NCBI RefSeq assembly: GCF_024498135.1
Contig: NZ_JANHOH010000002.1
Span: 186,001 to 250,000 of the forward strand
Length of the DNA: 64,000 nt
Source: Mucilaginibacter aquariorum
GTDB lineage: Bacteria > Bacteroidota > Bacteroidia > Sphingobacteriales > Sphingobacteriaceae
Direction of reading: 5' to 3'
The position numbers were made by a program, and so were the translations under genes. This document shows positions 34,812-43,836 of this stretch, in pieces; positions within the stretch are counted from its first letter, which is position 1; each line of letters starts with the position of its first letter. Under the pieces are notes generated by a model that saw nothing but the letters and a program-made list of their open reading frames with translations, ran no database searches and had not been told where the DNA came from.

Positions 34812-35849
34812 ATGAATTTTAGCTCAATTACAATAAAGGACATTGCTACAGCGCTTAATCTATCGGTATCTACGGTTTCAAAGGCGTTGCGAGATAGTTA
34901 CGAAATTAGCGAGAACACAAAAAAAATTGTAAACGAATATGCGCTGGAACACAACTATCGGCCGAACCCAATTGCTCAAAGTTTAAAGCAAGGTCATAGT
35001 AAATCAATAGGTATTGTTGTTTCCACGATAGAAAATCAATTTTTTTCGCAGGTAATTAATGGGATCGAATCGGTAGCCTACGAGGCAGGTTTTAACGTTA
35101 TTATTACCCAAACACACGAATCATCTGATTTGGAAGTGAAGAACGTTGCCCACCTTACACACCATTCCATCGATGGTTTATTGATATCCCTTTCTACCGA
35201 AACGAAGGATGTTGAATACTTGCAAAAATTACACCGCCAGGGTTTACCTATTGTATTTTTTGACCGTATCTCTGATGAGATAGAAACGCATAAAGTAATT
35301 TCTGATAATTTTAAAGGCAGTTACGATGCTACCCGCCACCTGCTGGACGGTGGATATAAACGTATTGCACATATTACCAATCCGCCAAATATATCTATTA
35401 CCAAAGAGCGTTTTGCAGGTTACCAGAAAGCATTGGAAGAGTCGGGTATGCCAATAGATGAAGAAATTATTATCCACTGCCCGCATGGTGGCCGCGATAC
35501 TGGCGAGGTAGAGAACGCGATCAATCAACTGCTTTCATTGAATGATAAACCGGATGCTATCTTCACCACATCCGACAGGATAACCACCACTACGCTGTTC
35601 CTGCTTAATAAATTAAAGATCAAAATCCCCCAGGAAATTGCACTGATTGGCTACACCAATACTACTCTTGCCGATGTATTAAACCCATCGCTTAGCTCGG
35701 TTTATCAGCCCGGGTTTGAGATGGGGCAAAAAGCTACCCAAAAGCTTTTAGAACTTATTTTAGCCAAAAGGCCGGTTCATGAATTTGAAACAATAGTGTT
35801 ACCCACACAGCTTGTTACGCGCGATTCTACCGCCCCGAAAAATCGGTAG
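34812..35849 (+). CDS. LacI-family transcriptional regulator
   Basis: A 345-residue LacI/GalR repressor. The N-terminal helix-turn-helix ITIKDIATALNLSVSTVSKAL (read over residues 7-27) and hinge (NPIAQSLKQGHSKSIG) precede a periplasmic-binding-protein-like effector domain (IENQFFSQVINGIE, FFDRI, AIFTTSDRITTTTL, TSVYQPGFEMG-like region). It follows the transporter gene by 87 bp on the same strand. By position it is the likely regulator of the paired 17-bp operators at 29907-29986 and perhaps of the similar site at 35954. The inducer is unknown; KDG or a related ketodeoxy uronate is a reasonable guess. Confidence 0.93.
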   Translation: MNFSSITIKDIATALNLSVSTVSKALRDSYEISENTKKIVNEYALEHNYRPNPIAQSLKQGHSKSIGIVVSTIENQFFSQVINGIESVAYEAGFNVIITQTHESSDLEVKNVAHLTHHSIDGLLISLSTETKDVEYLQKLHRQGLPIVFFDRISDEIETHKVISDNFKGSYDATRHLLDGGYKRIAHITNPPNISITKERFAGYQKALEESGMPIDEEIIIHCPHGGRDTGEVENAINQLLSLNDKPDAIFTTSDRITTTTLFLLNKLKIKIPQEIALIGYTNTTLADVLNPSLSSVYQPGFEMGQKATQKLLELILAKRPVHEFETIVLPTQLVTRDSTAPKNR

Positions 35850-35953
35850 GGGGTAAACCTGCAAATCTTCCCTTAGTGTCTTTAAGTCTTTCTGCCATAA
35901 TGTTGGTTTAAACAGTGTTTATAGGGCCTTAATACTGCGTAACTATCACGTAG

Positions 35954-35967
35954 CGAAAACGATGTCG
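35954..35967. promoter_or_regulatory. Third LacI-type operator candidate
   Basis: On the minus strand this site reads CGACATCGTTTTCG, identical at 11 of 14 positions to CGATAACGTTTGCG at the kduI side of the divergent region (29968-29981). It lies between lacI and the DUF4350/susC2 genes, about 130 bp before the former's ATG, so the same regulator may reach this part of the locus. Confidence 0.4.
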
Positions 35968-36011
35968 TAAATAAATATCCTCAAATTATACCAACAGTAA
36001 GCTAACAAAGG

Positions 36012-36019
36012 TACTTTTG
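36012..36019 (+). promoter_or_regulatory. Possible -7 box for the DUF4350 gene
   Basis: TACTTTTG matches TAnnTTTG and lies 66 bp before the ATG at 36086; no convincing TTG is seen at the -33 position. Confidence 0.3.
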
Positions 36020-36085
36020 GTTAGTACAGTTATATACATATACCAATTATAACCGCTGTATCCATATTAATTACTTTTTTTAAAA

Positions 36086-36871
36086 ATGAAACGCAGGCTC
36101 CTCGTTATTGTACTCTTCGTGTATTCAATTATTGCCGGGAAGGTAATGGCGCAAACCGTTGCCCTCGATTATTATTTTAACCATGAAACACATACAACCA
36201 AAGATGGCCAAAACAAAAGGTTTCATTATATGTGGGAGGATACCACTAATTCGGGGTTTTCTATCTGGGGTGATATTTTTAAATCGCAGGGTGCTAAATT
36301 AACGAGTATAGAGGTTGCGCCTACATCACAAAGCCTTAAAGGAGTAGCCATTTATATCATTGTTGACCCTGATAGCAAAAAGGAAAATCCATCACCCAAT
36401 TACATTCAAAAAGCCGACGCTGATAATATCGCGCAGTGGGTTAAATCAGGCGGCGTATTGGTATTAATGGCTAATGATAGCGCTAATGTAGAGCTACGGC
36501 ATTTTAATATACTTGCCGGCTGCTTCGGGATGCATTTTAATAACGATATGCAAAACCATGTTATTGATGATGCCCATTTTGAAGACGGCGCAGTATCAAT
36601 AAATAACAACCCGGTCTTTAAAACATCACAAAAACCTTTCCTGAAAGATGTTTGCAGCATTGGGCTAACAGGTAAGGCAACGGCTATTTTAAAGTCTCCA
36701 GCTGGCGCGACTATCGCGGCCATTACAAAATACGGCAAAGGGACTGTTTTTGCTGTAGGCGACCCCTGGCTGTACAATGAATATGTGAACGGGCGGCTGC
36801 CTGCAGGTTTTGACAATGATAAGGCCGCCGCCGATCTTACAAAATATCTTTTACTACAAGTAAACCAATAA
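36086..36871 (+). CDS. Stand-alone DUF4350 (GATase-like) periplasmic protein
   Basis: A 261-residue exported protein (signal ends VMAQ) beginning VALDYYFNHETHTTKDGQ. The rest is a DUF4350/class-I-glutamine-amidotransferase-like fold (YIIVDPDS, ADNIAQWVKSGGVLVLMAND, GKGTVFAVGDPWLYNEYVNGR). From memory of the family, the same sequence type occurs as the C-terminal domain of Bacteroidota GH88/GH105 unsaturated uronyl hydrolases; here it is a separate gene with no hydrolase attached, while the GH88 at 27921 lacks it. I see no obvious catalytic Cys. It is 208 bp before susC2. A role in binding unsaturated uronate oligomers is inference. Confidence 0.72.
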   Translation: MKRRLLVIVLFVYSIIAGKVMAQTVALDYYFNHETHTTKDGQNKRFHYMWEDTTNSGFSIWGDIFKSQGAKLTSIEVAPTSQSLKGVAIYIIVDPDSKKENPSPNYIQKADADNIAQWVKSGGVLVLMANDSANVELRHFNILAGCFGMHFNNDMQNHVIDDAHFEDGAVSINNNPVFKTSQKPFLKDVCSIGLTGKATAILKSPAGATIAAITKYGKGTVFAVGDPWLYNEYVNGRLPAGFDNDKAAADLTKYLLLQVNQ

Positions 36872-37079
36872 ACCCAACCAATATTAAACTAAACCCCAAA
36901 ATCAATTTATGAAGCAAGAAACCAAAAAGCCGTGATCTAAGATACCGCTGATGCCAAACCCCGGCAGTATTTAAAAAAAAATCTGATTCTCTTATCGAAA
37001 CAAAAAAAACGCGATGAATAATCGTGGGGGAATCCTTTTGTCAAAAAATTTGAAAAAACTTAATTCTTAACATATAAAT

Positions 37080-40000
37080 ATGAAGAATAGACTTCTACAA
37101 AAATCACTTAAAAAGTGTGTTTTCACTGCCATATCACTGTTTGTGATGCTCGGCAGCGCCTATGCACACATTAATAAACTGCGCCCGGCATGGAGTATTC
37201 CGGCTGATAAAACCGCGCCAAATAGCCTTAAGGCAATCAAGCAGGCAAAGATAACAGGTACTGTTACCGATGAAAAAAACCTGCCGTTGCCCGGTGTAAA
37301 CGTCAGGGAAAAAGGCACAACCATAGGTGCTTCGACAGATGCAAATGGTAAATATGCCATTGACGCAGAGCAAGGTGCTACGCTGGTTTTCTCGTTTGTT
37401 GGTTATGATAGCAAAGAGATAACCGTAGGCGCGAATACCGAATACAACGTTCAGCTTTTGCCTAACTCAAAGGACCTTACCGAGGTTGTAGTAATAGGTT
37501 ATGGCACACGTGCTGTTAAAGATGTAACAGGTGCCATTACAAGCGTTAAGGCTGATAAGTTTGAAAATGATAACCCAACCAGCGTTACCGATGTATTGAG
37601 AGGTGCTGTGCCGGGTATTTCTGTTGGTTTAACTACATCTGCTAAAGGCGGTGGCGTTGGCGACCTGCAGGTTAGAGGCCAGGCCAGTTTATCGGGTAAC
37701 GTTAGGCCGCTTATTGTGTTAGATAACGTTATTTACTTTGGTGACCTTGCTGATATCAACCCAAATGACATAGACAGGGTAGACGTTTTGCGCGACCCAA
37801 GCGCGCTTGCGGTGTACGGTGCACAGGCAGCAGGTGGTGTTGTAGCAATTACCACCAAAAAAGGTAAAAAAGGCGGGTCGGTAATTACTTTAAATGCCAA
37901 TATGGGTATTGCACAATTACTGCAAAATCAAAAATATTATCAGGGAGAGGGATTCCTGAATTGGAGATCTGATGTTCAGCGAAGCGCTAACTCATCAAAC
38001 CCAAGCTATTACTACAGCGACCCAAGGGCATTGCCTGCCGGCGTAACTTTAGACCAGTTTCTGAATGGCGCAACCGGCGACCCTGTTACTATTTATCTGC
38101 AACGTTTAGGTTTATTCCCTAATGAGATCACTAATTACCAGAACGGAAAAGTTACCGACTGGAGTAAATTGATATTCAGAAATGGCGTGCGCCAGGATTA
38201 TACTGCCAGTTTATCGGGCAGGGGCGATAACGTTAGCTACTATTTCTCTGGTAACTTTACCAAAAACCAAAACCTAATACAGGGAGGTGATTATAACGAC
38301 ACCCGTTTCCGTTTAAATTTAGAGGGTAAAGCCGCAAAATTTTTAACACTTGGTGTTAACGCGCAATATTCCGTACGTGATGAAGGTGCGTTGGGCAGTG
38401 CTTTAAGCGGCCAGGCTATAGACCGAACAGAAGCAGATTGGACGCAGATCATCAACTCATCGCCTTACGGTGATTTTTATAATGCTGATGGTAGCCTGCG
38501 CCGTATAGCTACTGATGACAGCGGTTTAAATCAGCGTAACCCTTTCCTGGGGAATAAGTACAACCAAAATGTGAATGTTCAGAATGTGCTTTTCTCAACC
38601 CTGTTTGCTAAGGTTGATCTGCCGTTTGGCTTCAAATACACCTTGAACTTTTCACCTCAGATAGAATCTTACCGAAATTTCTTTTACCGCCCGGTTGCCA
38701 ATCCTAACGAATTATCAGGTGGTACAGCCACCCGTACTATGGAGAATAGGTATCGATATAACATTGATAATATTCTCAACTGGAACAAAAGTTTTGGCGT
38801 ACACAGCTTTGATGCAACGTTCCTGCTAAACAAAGAAAAATACCAAACCTGGTACACCTCAGCATCTAATACACAATTTAGTCCAAGCGATGCATTAGGC
38901 TATCATAACATTGGTGCTGGTACTTTACCTATTGAGAGCAGCGACGACCGTATCTATAACGCAGATGCGATAATGGGGCGTATCAACTATACACTGATGG
39001 GTAAATATAATTTTACTTTCACTGCGCGCCGGGATGGTTTCTCGCCCTTTGGTTTAAAAAAACCAAGGCAGAATTATGCCAATGGTGCCGTTGCCTGGAC
39101 ATTTAGCGATGAGAAATTCTTTAAAACCAATTTCTTTAGCTGGCTAAACTACGGTAAACTGCGCTTTGGTTACGGGTCTAATGGTAACCGTTTACAGAGC
39201 GGTACTGCCGATCCAAGTTTGGCGCTTGCAACAATTATTACCGGTAAATATCCAACTGTTACGCCGGGTGGGGTAGTAGTGAACAACAATAGCATCTTTG
39301 TAACCTCATTACAAAATAATGACCTTACATGGGAGCGTACTACCGGCCCTAACTTGGGTTTAGATTTCGCTATTCTTAACAATCGCATCAGTGGTTCGGT
39401 AGATGTTTACAACCGTAAAACAACCGACTTAATTGTTAGCCGTTCATTAGTAAACATTCAAGGTCTTTTTACGCAAAACTTGTTAAGCAATATTGGCGAA
39501 GTTAATAACAAAGGTATTGAGGTATTGCTTGAAGGCAAGATAATGCAAAGTAAAAACTTTAACTGGAATGCTACCGGTACTTTTTATCTGAACCGTAACA
39601 AAATTGTGCATCTGTATGGCGAGTATCAAACAACAGATGCCAATGGCAATAACATTACTAAAGAAAATGATGACTTAGGTAATGGCTGGTTTATTGGCCA
39701 CGATGTTAATGCCGTTTGGGATTACAAGATACAAGGCGTATGGCAAACACCAGAGGCTACCGAAGCAGCTAAATATGGCGCCAAACCAGGTGATTTTAAA
39801 TTGCGGGATATGGATGGCGATTTCAAATTCACTAATGCTGATAAGCAATTCCTGGGTTCTACTAATCCAAAGTTTAGCTGGTCGTTAAGAAACGAATTTA
39901 ATTTGTTTAAGAATTTCGATTTCTCTTTTATGCTGGTATCAAGTATTGGTCAGCTAAGGCAATTTAACCAGGCTACCAACAATGCGGGAAGCGTTGGTTA

Positions 40001-40313
40001 CGGCCGTATGAACTCATACGTACTTCCATACTGGACACCCGATAACCCAATAAACGATTACGCCCGCTTAAACTCAGGATCATCAGGCACAACTATTAAT
40101 GTATGGCGTAAAGCATCATTTGTAAGGCTGCAAACGGTATCGTTAGGTTACACCTTTAGTCCACAATTGATTAAACGTTTAGGTATGTCATCAGCCAAAC
40201 TATTTGTTAACGCAACAAATGCAGCAGTATTTTCTGACTGGCCTTTGTGGGACCCGCAAAATAACGGGCCAACTCCAAGGTTCCTGGCAGCAGGTTTTAA
40301 CGTGACTTTTTAA
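37080..40313 (+). CDS. SusC/RagA-family TonB-dependent receptor of the uronate locus
   Basis: A 1077-residue outer-membrane transporter. The signal region is long (cleavage near GSAYA), followed by a spacer, a carboxypeptidase-regulatory-like domain (ITGTVTDEKNLPLPGVNV), the TEVVVIGYGTR signature, DVTGAI, the plug (LQVRGQASLSGNVRPLIVLD, LRDPSALAVYGAQAAGGVV) and a beta barrel ending in FNVTF. It is the VIGYG type of SusC, most often found in glycan loci. Together with susD 19 bp downstream and the PL6 lyase gene it should import uronate oligosaccharides; this substrate call rests on neighbours. Confidence 0.93.
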   Translation: MKNRLLQKSLKKCVFTAISLFVMLGSAYAHINKLRPAWSIPADKTAPNSLKAIKQAKITGTVTDEKNLPLPGVNVREKGTTIGASTDANGKYAIDAEQGATLVFSFVGYDSKEITVGANTEYNVQLLPNSKDLTEVVVIGYGTRAVKDVTGAITSVKADKFENDNPTSVTDVLRGAVPGISVGLTTSAKGGGVGDLQVRGQASLSGNVRPLIVLDNVIYFGDLADINPNDIDRVDVLRDPSALAVYGAQAAGGVVAITTKKGKKGGSVITLNANMGIAQLLQNQKYYQGEGFLNWRSDVQRSANSSNPSYYYSDPRALPAGVTLDQFLNGATGDPVTIYLQRLGLFPNEITNYQNGKVTDWSKLIFRNGVRQDYTASLSGRGDNVSYYFSGNFTKNQNLIQGGDYNDTRFRLNLEGKAAKFLTLGVNAQYSVRDEGALGSALSGQAIDRTEADWTQIINSSPYGDFYNADGSLRRIATDDSGLNQRNPFLGNKYNQNVNVQNVLFSTLFAKVDLPFGFKYTLNFSPQIESYRNFFYRPVANPNELSGGTATRTMENRYRYNIDNILNWNKSFGVHSFDATFLLNKEKYQTWYTSASNTQFSPSDALGYHNIGAGTLPIESSDDRIYNADAIMGRINYTLMGKYNFTFTARRDGFSPFGLKKPRQNYANGAVAWTFSDEKFFKTNFFSWLNYGKLRFGYGSNGNRLQSGTADPSLALATIITGKYPTVTPGGVVVNNNSIFVTSLQNNDLTWERTTGPNLGLDFAILNNRISGSVDVYNRKTTDLIVSRSLVNIQGLFTQNLLSNIGEVNNKGIEVLLEGKIMQSKNFNWNATGTFYLNRNKIVHLYGEYQTTDANGNNITKENDDLGNGWFIGHDVNAVWDYKIQGVWQTPEATEAAKYGAKPGDFKLRDMDGDFKFTNADKQFLGSTNPKFSWSLRNEFNLFKNFDFSFMLVSSIGQLRQFNQATNNAGSVGYGRMNSYVLPYWTPDNPINDYARLNSGSSGTTINVWRKASFVRLQTVSLGYTFSPQLIKRLGMSSAKLFVNATNAAVFSDWPLWDPQNNGPTPRFLAAGFNVTF

Positions 40314-40332
40314 AGTATAAAGAGATTAGAAT

Positions 40333-42204
40333 ATGAAAAAGATTAATAGAAATATAATAGCCGGGCTTGCAGTTGCTGCAGTTTTTATCACCGGCGGATG
40401 TACAAAAAGAAGTGACCTGATACCGGAAGCTCCTTCAAAATTTACACCCGGTAATACATTTACAACACCGGCTGCTTTCAGGGCTGCGCTGCTTAATCTT
40501 AACCTAAGTGTTAGGTTTGAATTTTTCGGAGATTCGGCACCAATGTTAACGGAATCTATCTTTACAGATGCAGCGGTTGAGGGTACCACAGATAAAACCA
40601 CCCCGGCACAAGATCTGAATGTAAGGATCACGCCAACCGCTAACCTCAACAGTGACGACTATAACAAAATTGGCCGTTACTGGCAGGTATGGTGGCAGGG
40701 CGTGCACGATGCAAACGTTATTATCTCAAGGATAGACGATGCAAAGTGGCCTTCTGCTGATGAAAGAGACAAGGTTTTAAGTGGTGCATATTTCCACAGG
40801 GCATACAGGTACTACCGCCTCGTACACGAATTTGGCGATGTGCCCTTGTTATTGAAAGAAGAAACTGGTGTAAATACAGGATATTTTACCACGCAGCGTA
40901 TGGTTATTCTAAAACAAATAAAAACCGACCTTGACTTTGCAGTAACCAAACTGGTTGACAATGGTAATAAAGGCGAGCCATCAAAAGCTGCAGCTGCACA
41001 CTTGCTTACCAAAATAAACCTTGCATTAGGTTTGTTTGATGATGCCATCGCATCGGCCAATATTGCTATAAACGGTCCTTATGCTTTAATGACGAATCGT
41101 TTTGGTATTGTTGCAGGCGACGCTACTAAAAACGTTGTTTGGGATTTGCACCGCCCCGAAAACAAATCTATATCTGCAAACACAGAGGCATTATATGTAG
41201 TTATAGACCGCGAAACTTTAGAAGGTGCCACACCAAACGGCTCGCAGGTAATGCGTAATTGCGTACCTATGTGGCATAACGGGACTATACTTACACCGGG
41301 CGCATTAAAACCGGGTATTTCTGATAAAATAACAGAAGAATCGCCGCTTACTTTATGGTATGGCCGTGGTATTGGCCGCTTACGTGGTACACCATATGCC
41401 ACTAAGTATATCTGGACAGATAATACCGACCTTCGCCACGCCAAAGGTATGTGGATGGATATGACCGATCTGGTTTACAACCAACCAGCCCTTAAAACAT
41501 CAGACCCAGCCTGGTACGGTAAACATTTGGAACAATACACTTCATCGAACGTAAACCAACGTTTTCTTAACGGGGCTAAGGATACTATCCGTGCATGGTT
41601 TGGCTGGCCGCATTACAAAGTTTTCATTGGCTCTGGCCCGATAGCTGTTGATAAATGGTGGAGCCCGCCACGTGGTACAAATACAGATTGGTATGTATTC
41701 CGTTTGGCAGAAACTTACCTGTTACGCGCCGAAGCTTATTGGTGGAAAGGCCAAAATGCCCTTGCAATGGCTGATATTAATAAAGTACGGGCACGTGCTA
41801 ATGCCGAACTGTTAACAGATGATAGTAAAGTAAACATTGGTACCATCCTGGATGAGCGCCAAAGAGAGCTTTATTGGGAAGAACCCCGTAAAACGGAGCT
41901 TACCCGTATGGCCTATATTTTCGCACAAACAGGCAAGGCCGCCTATAATGGTAAAACTTATAATGTGGGAACATTCTCTACCAACAATTTCTTTTACGAT
42001 AGGATAATGGAGAAAAACGATTTTTATAAAAACCCGGCGGTTGTTACCAACTCTGGTAACCATTATACTATTTCACCGTATCACGTATTGTGGCCTATAC
42101 CACAAAGTGATATCGATTTGAATATTAAAGGACATATAAATCAAAACAAGGGCTATTCGGGTTCTGAAACTAATATCCCTCCGTTAGATAAAGTAACCAA
42201 TTAA
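40333..42204 (+). CDS. SusD/RagB-family outer-membrane lipoprotein of the uronate locus
   Basis: A 623-residue lipoprotein (lipobox GGCTK) of the classical RagB/SusD type with TPR-like helices: AYFHRAYRYYRLVHEFGDVPLLLKE, AAAHLLTKINLALG, YVFRLAETYLLRAEAYWWKG and a C-terminal HVLWPIPQSDID. It is the surface glycan-binding lid for the SusC encoded 19 bp upstream. Two hairpins follow it before the PL6 gene. Ligand is inferred from neighbours to be a uronate oligomer. Confidence 0.93.
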   Translation: MKKINRNIIAGLAVAAVFITGGCTKRSDLIPEAPSKFTPGNTFTTPAAFRAALLNLNLSVRFEFFGDSAPMLTESIFTDAAVEGTTDKTTPAQDLNVRITPTANLNSDDYNKIGRYWQVWWQGVHDANVIISRIDDAKWPSADERDKVLSGAYFHRAYRYYRLVHEFGDVPLLLKEETGVNTGYFTTQRMVILKQIKTDLDFAVTKLVDNGNKGEPSKAAAAHLLTKINLALGLFDDAIASANIAINGPYALMTNRFGIVAGDATKNVVWDLHRPENKSISANTEALYVVIDRETLEGATPNGSQVMRNCVPMWHNGTILTPGALKPGISDKITEESPLTLWYGRGIGRLRGTPYATKYIWTDNTDLRHAKGMWMDMTDLVYNQPALKTSDPAWYGKHLEQYTSSNVNQRFLNGAKDTIRAWFGWPHYKVFIGSGPIAVDKWWSPPRGTNTDWYVFRLAETYLLRAEAYWWKGQNALAMADINKVRARANAELLTDDSKVNIGTILDERQRELYWEEPRKTELTRMAYIFAQTGKAAYNGKTYNVGTFSTNNFFYDRIMEKNDFYKNPAVVTNSGNHYTISPYHVLWPIPQSDIDLNIKGHINQNKGYSGSETNIPPLDKVTN

Positions 42205-42215
42205 CATCCAGCTTT

Positions 42216-42253
42216 CAGTTACGGGTCCCTGCTAATAATAACACCCGTAACTG
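42216..42253. repeat. Perfect inverted repeat after susD2
   Basis: CAGTTACGGGT (42216-42226) and ACCCGTAACTG (42243-42253) are 11-bp exact arms with a 16-nt loop. No T run follows. It precedes a true terminator by 30 bp and may protect the 3' end of the susCD mRNA. Confidence 0.6.
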
Positions 42254-42283
42254 TGAGTAAATGGTTAATATATTAGTTTGAGT

Positions 42284-42317
42284 AAACCAGGTCCTGTAAT
42301 TATGGGCCTGGTTTTAT
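42284..42317 (+). terminator. Terminator between susD2 and the PL6 lyase gene
   Basis: AAACCAGG (42284-42291) pairs with CCTGGTTT (42307-42314), extended by further pairs on the loop side, and the 3' side continues TTTATTT. It suggests that the lyase gene has its own promoter. Confidence 0.75.
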
Positions 42318-42411
42318 TTAATAGAAGAAGCTGCGTAATAAGAATATTTGAAGTGTATTTATCAAAGACTAGGTTTCGGAGGCCGACTTTTTAAAATCAT
42401 AAAATGAATCT

Positions 42412-43581
42412 ATGAAAAATATACTATTTACAATTGGCTGCCTATGCGCCTTTCAATTAAGCTTTGGCAAAATATACAAGGTGAAAACCGCTGAGGAATT
42501 TAATAAAGCTGCCGTTAGTGTTTTAGCAGGCGATGAAATTGTAATTGCCAATGGTAATTATAGCAATTGGGCTACAACTATTAATTGCAATGGCACAGTT
42601 GATAAACCTATTATTATCCGCGCAGAAAGTTCAGTGAAAGCTATGTTTTCGGGAGAAGTGCGCCGACCTGTATTTCAAATAACGGGGACTTATATACAGA
42701 TAAAAGGACTGAAGTTTGAAGGTTGCCAGTTGATTAAAACCAAAGGTGCCGATGTGGTTTTAATTCAAATGAATGCGGCTAAATATTGCCGTATAACAGA
42801 TTGTACTTTTACTAAAAACACCGTTGATACGCAGTTTATGCCCATTGTGGTTGTATCAGGGCGGGGCGAGCACAATCGTGTAGATCATTGTCAGTTTACC
42901 GGGAACGTTAACAATCAGGAAATACAGGTAAAGGTAACCGCGAATGATGTATCCTTATATACCTTAATAGATCATAATGTATTTATGGATAAGGATAGCG
43001 TAATCTGGAAAGGTAACAACGGTGGCGAGTGCGTACAAATAGGGCAGGACCCTATCTTGTTAGGTAACAGGTATTCCTATACAACCGTGCGCGATAACAG
43101 ATTTATACACTGCAACGGCGAGCCGGAAGTGATCAGCAATAAATCATCGGGTAACCAATATATTAATAACTACTTTGAGAATTGCCATGGTGAACTGGTA
43201 ATGCGCGGAGGGCATGAATGCCTTGTAGATAGTAATACATTTGCGGGCGGCATAGGTGGTATACGGGTTAATGGCACCGGCCATACTATTACTAATAACA
43301 GCTTTAAAAACCTGCCTATTGCCATAAGGCTGATGTATGGTATGGCCAAAGGTAAAATTGATACAGGCTTTTATATTGCCGCGAGCGATTGTATCATTAA
43401 AAACAATTACATAACACATTGCGATACCGGTATTCTAATAGGTGGCAGCAAAAATGCCGACTGGACAGGCAAGTTTGATACAAAACGATACCCCTCACGT
43501 ACTATTCAGGATGTTGCCCCATTTAATAACCATTTGGATAATAACACCATAACCGATACCAAAACGCCCGTTTTGCAATAA
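42412..43581 (+). CDS. PL6-family polysaccharide lyase (alginate lyase/chondroitinase-B fold)
   Basis: A 389-residue secreted parallel beta-helix protein (signal ends SFG). The PL6 active site is intact: calcium-binding Glu237 and Glu239 in NGEPEVISNKS, Bronsted base Lys244 in the same motif, and Arg265 in VMRGGHECLVDSN. PL6 enzymes beta-eliminate alginate (usually MG or G-rich) or dermatan; in soil or aquatic Bacteroidota with KDG genes alginate is usual. At 389 residues it is a single-domain form, shorter than the two-domain PL6 enzymes of over 700 residues. It follows susCD2 and precedes the ROK regulator. Confidence 0.9.
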   Translation: MKNILFTIGCLCAFQLSFGKIYKVKTAEEFNKAAVSVLAGDEIVIANGNYSNWATTINCNGTVDKPIIIRAESSVKAMFSGEVRRPVFQITGTYIQIKGLKFEGCQLIKTKGADVVLIQMNAAKYCRITDCTFTKNTVDTQFMPIVVVSGRGEHNRVDHCQFTGNVNNQEIQVKVTANDVSLYTLIDHNVFMDKDSVIWKGNNGGECVQIGQDPILLGNRYSYTTVRDNRFIHCNGEPEVISNKSSGNQYINNYFENCHGELVMRGGHECLVDSNTFAGGIGGIRVNGTGHTITNNSFKNLPIAIRLMYGMAKGKIDTGFYIAASDCIIKNNYITHCDTGILIGGSKNADWTGKFDTKRYPSRTIQDVAPFNNHLDNNTITDTKTPVLQ

Positions 43582-43787
43582 GCAGCTGTGAATCAGCTCA
43601 GTTCTTTTTGCCTTAATAATTTCCTTTGAAGACATTTCACTCTGTCTTCTTAATTACTCGTGCTATTTCCACTCCTCAAATTAAAGCACAATAATAAAAT
43701 TCCACTTGTTTTTAAATCGTAATAAATGTCAACTAAACACTAATTTATAAAACATTTGAATAGTTTTTAAAAAAAATAAAAAGTATC

Positions 43788-43817
43788 TTGATTTATTAAA
43801 TTAATAATCTAAGTTTG
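43788..43817 (+). promoter_or_regulatory. Textbook Bacteroidota promoter for the ROK gene
   Basis: TTG (43788-43790), a 19-bp AT-rich spacer and TAAGTTTG (43810-43817) fit the -33/-7 consensus exactly. Transcription should begin near 43823, giving a leader of about 14 nt before the ATG at 43837. Confidence 0.7.
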
Positions 43818-43836
43818 GTAAACTATTACAAAAAAT

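Noticed and set aside
36909..36935. Tiny frame (MKQETKKP) in the leader of susC2, considered as a leader peptide
   Set aside because: Only eight codons, with no adjacent alternative hairpins to suggest attenuation.
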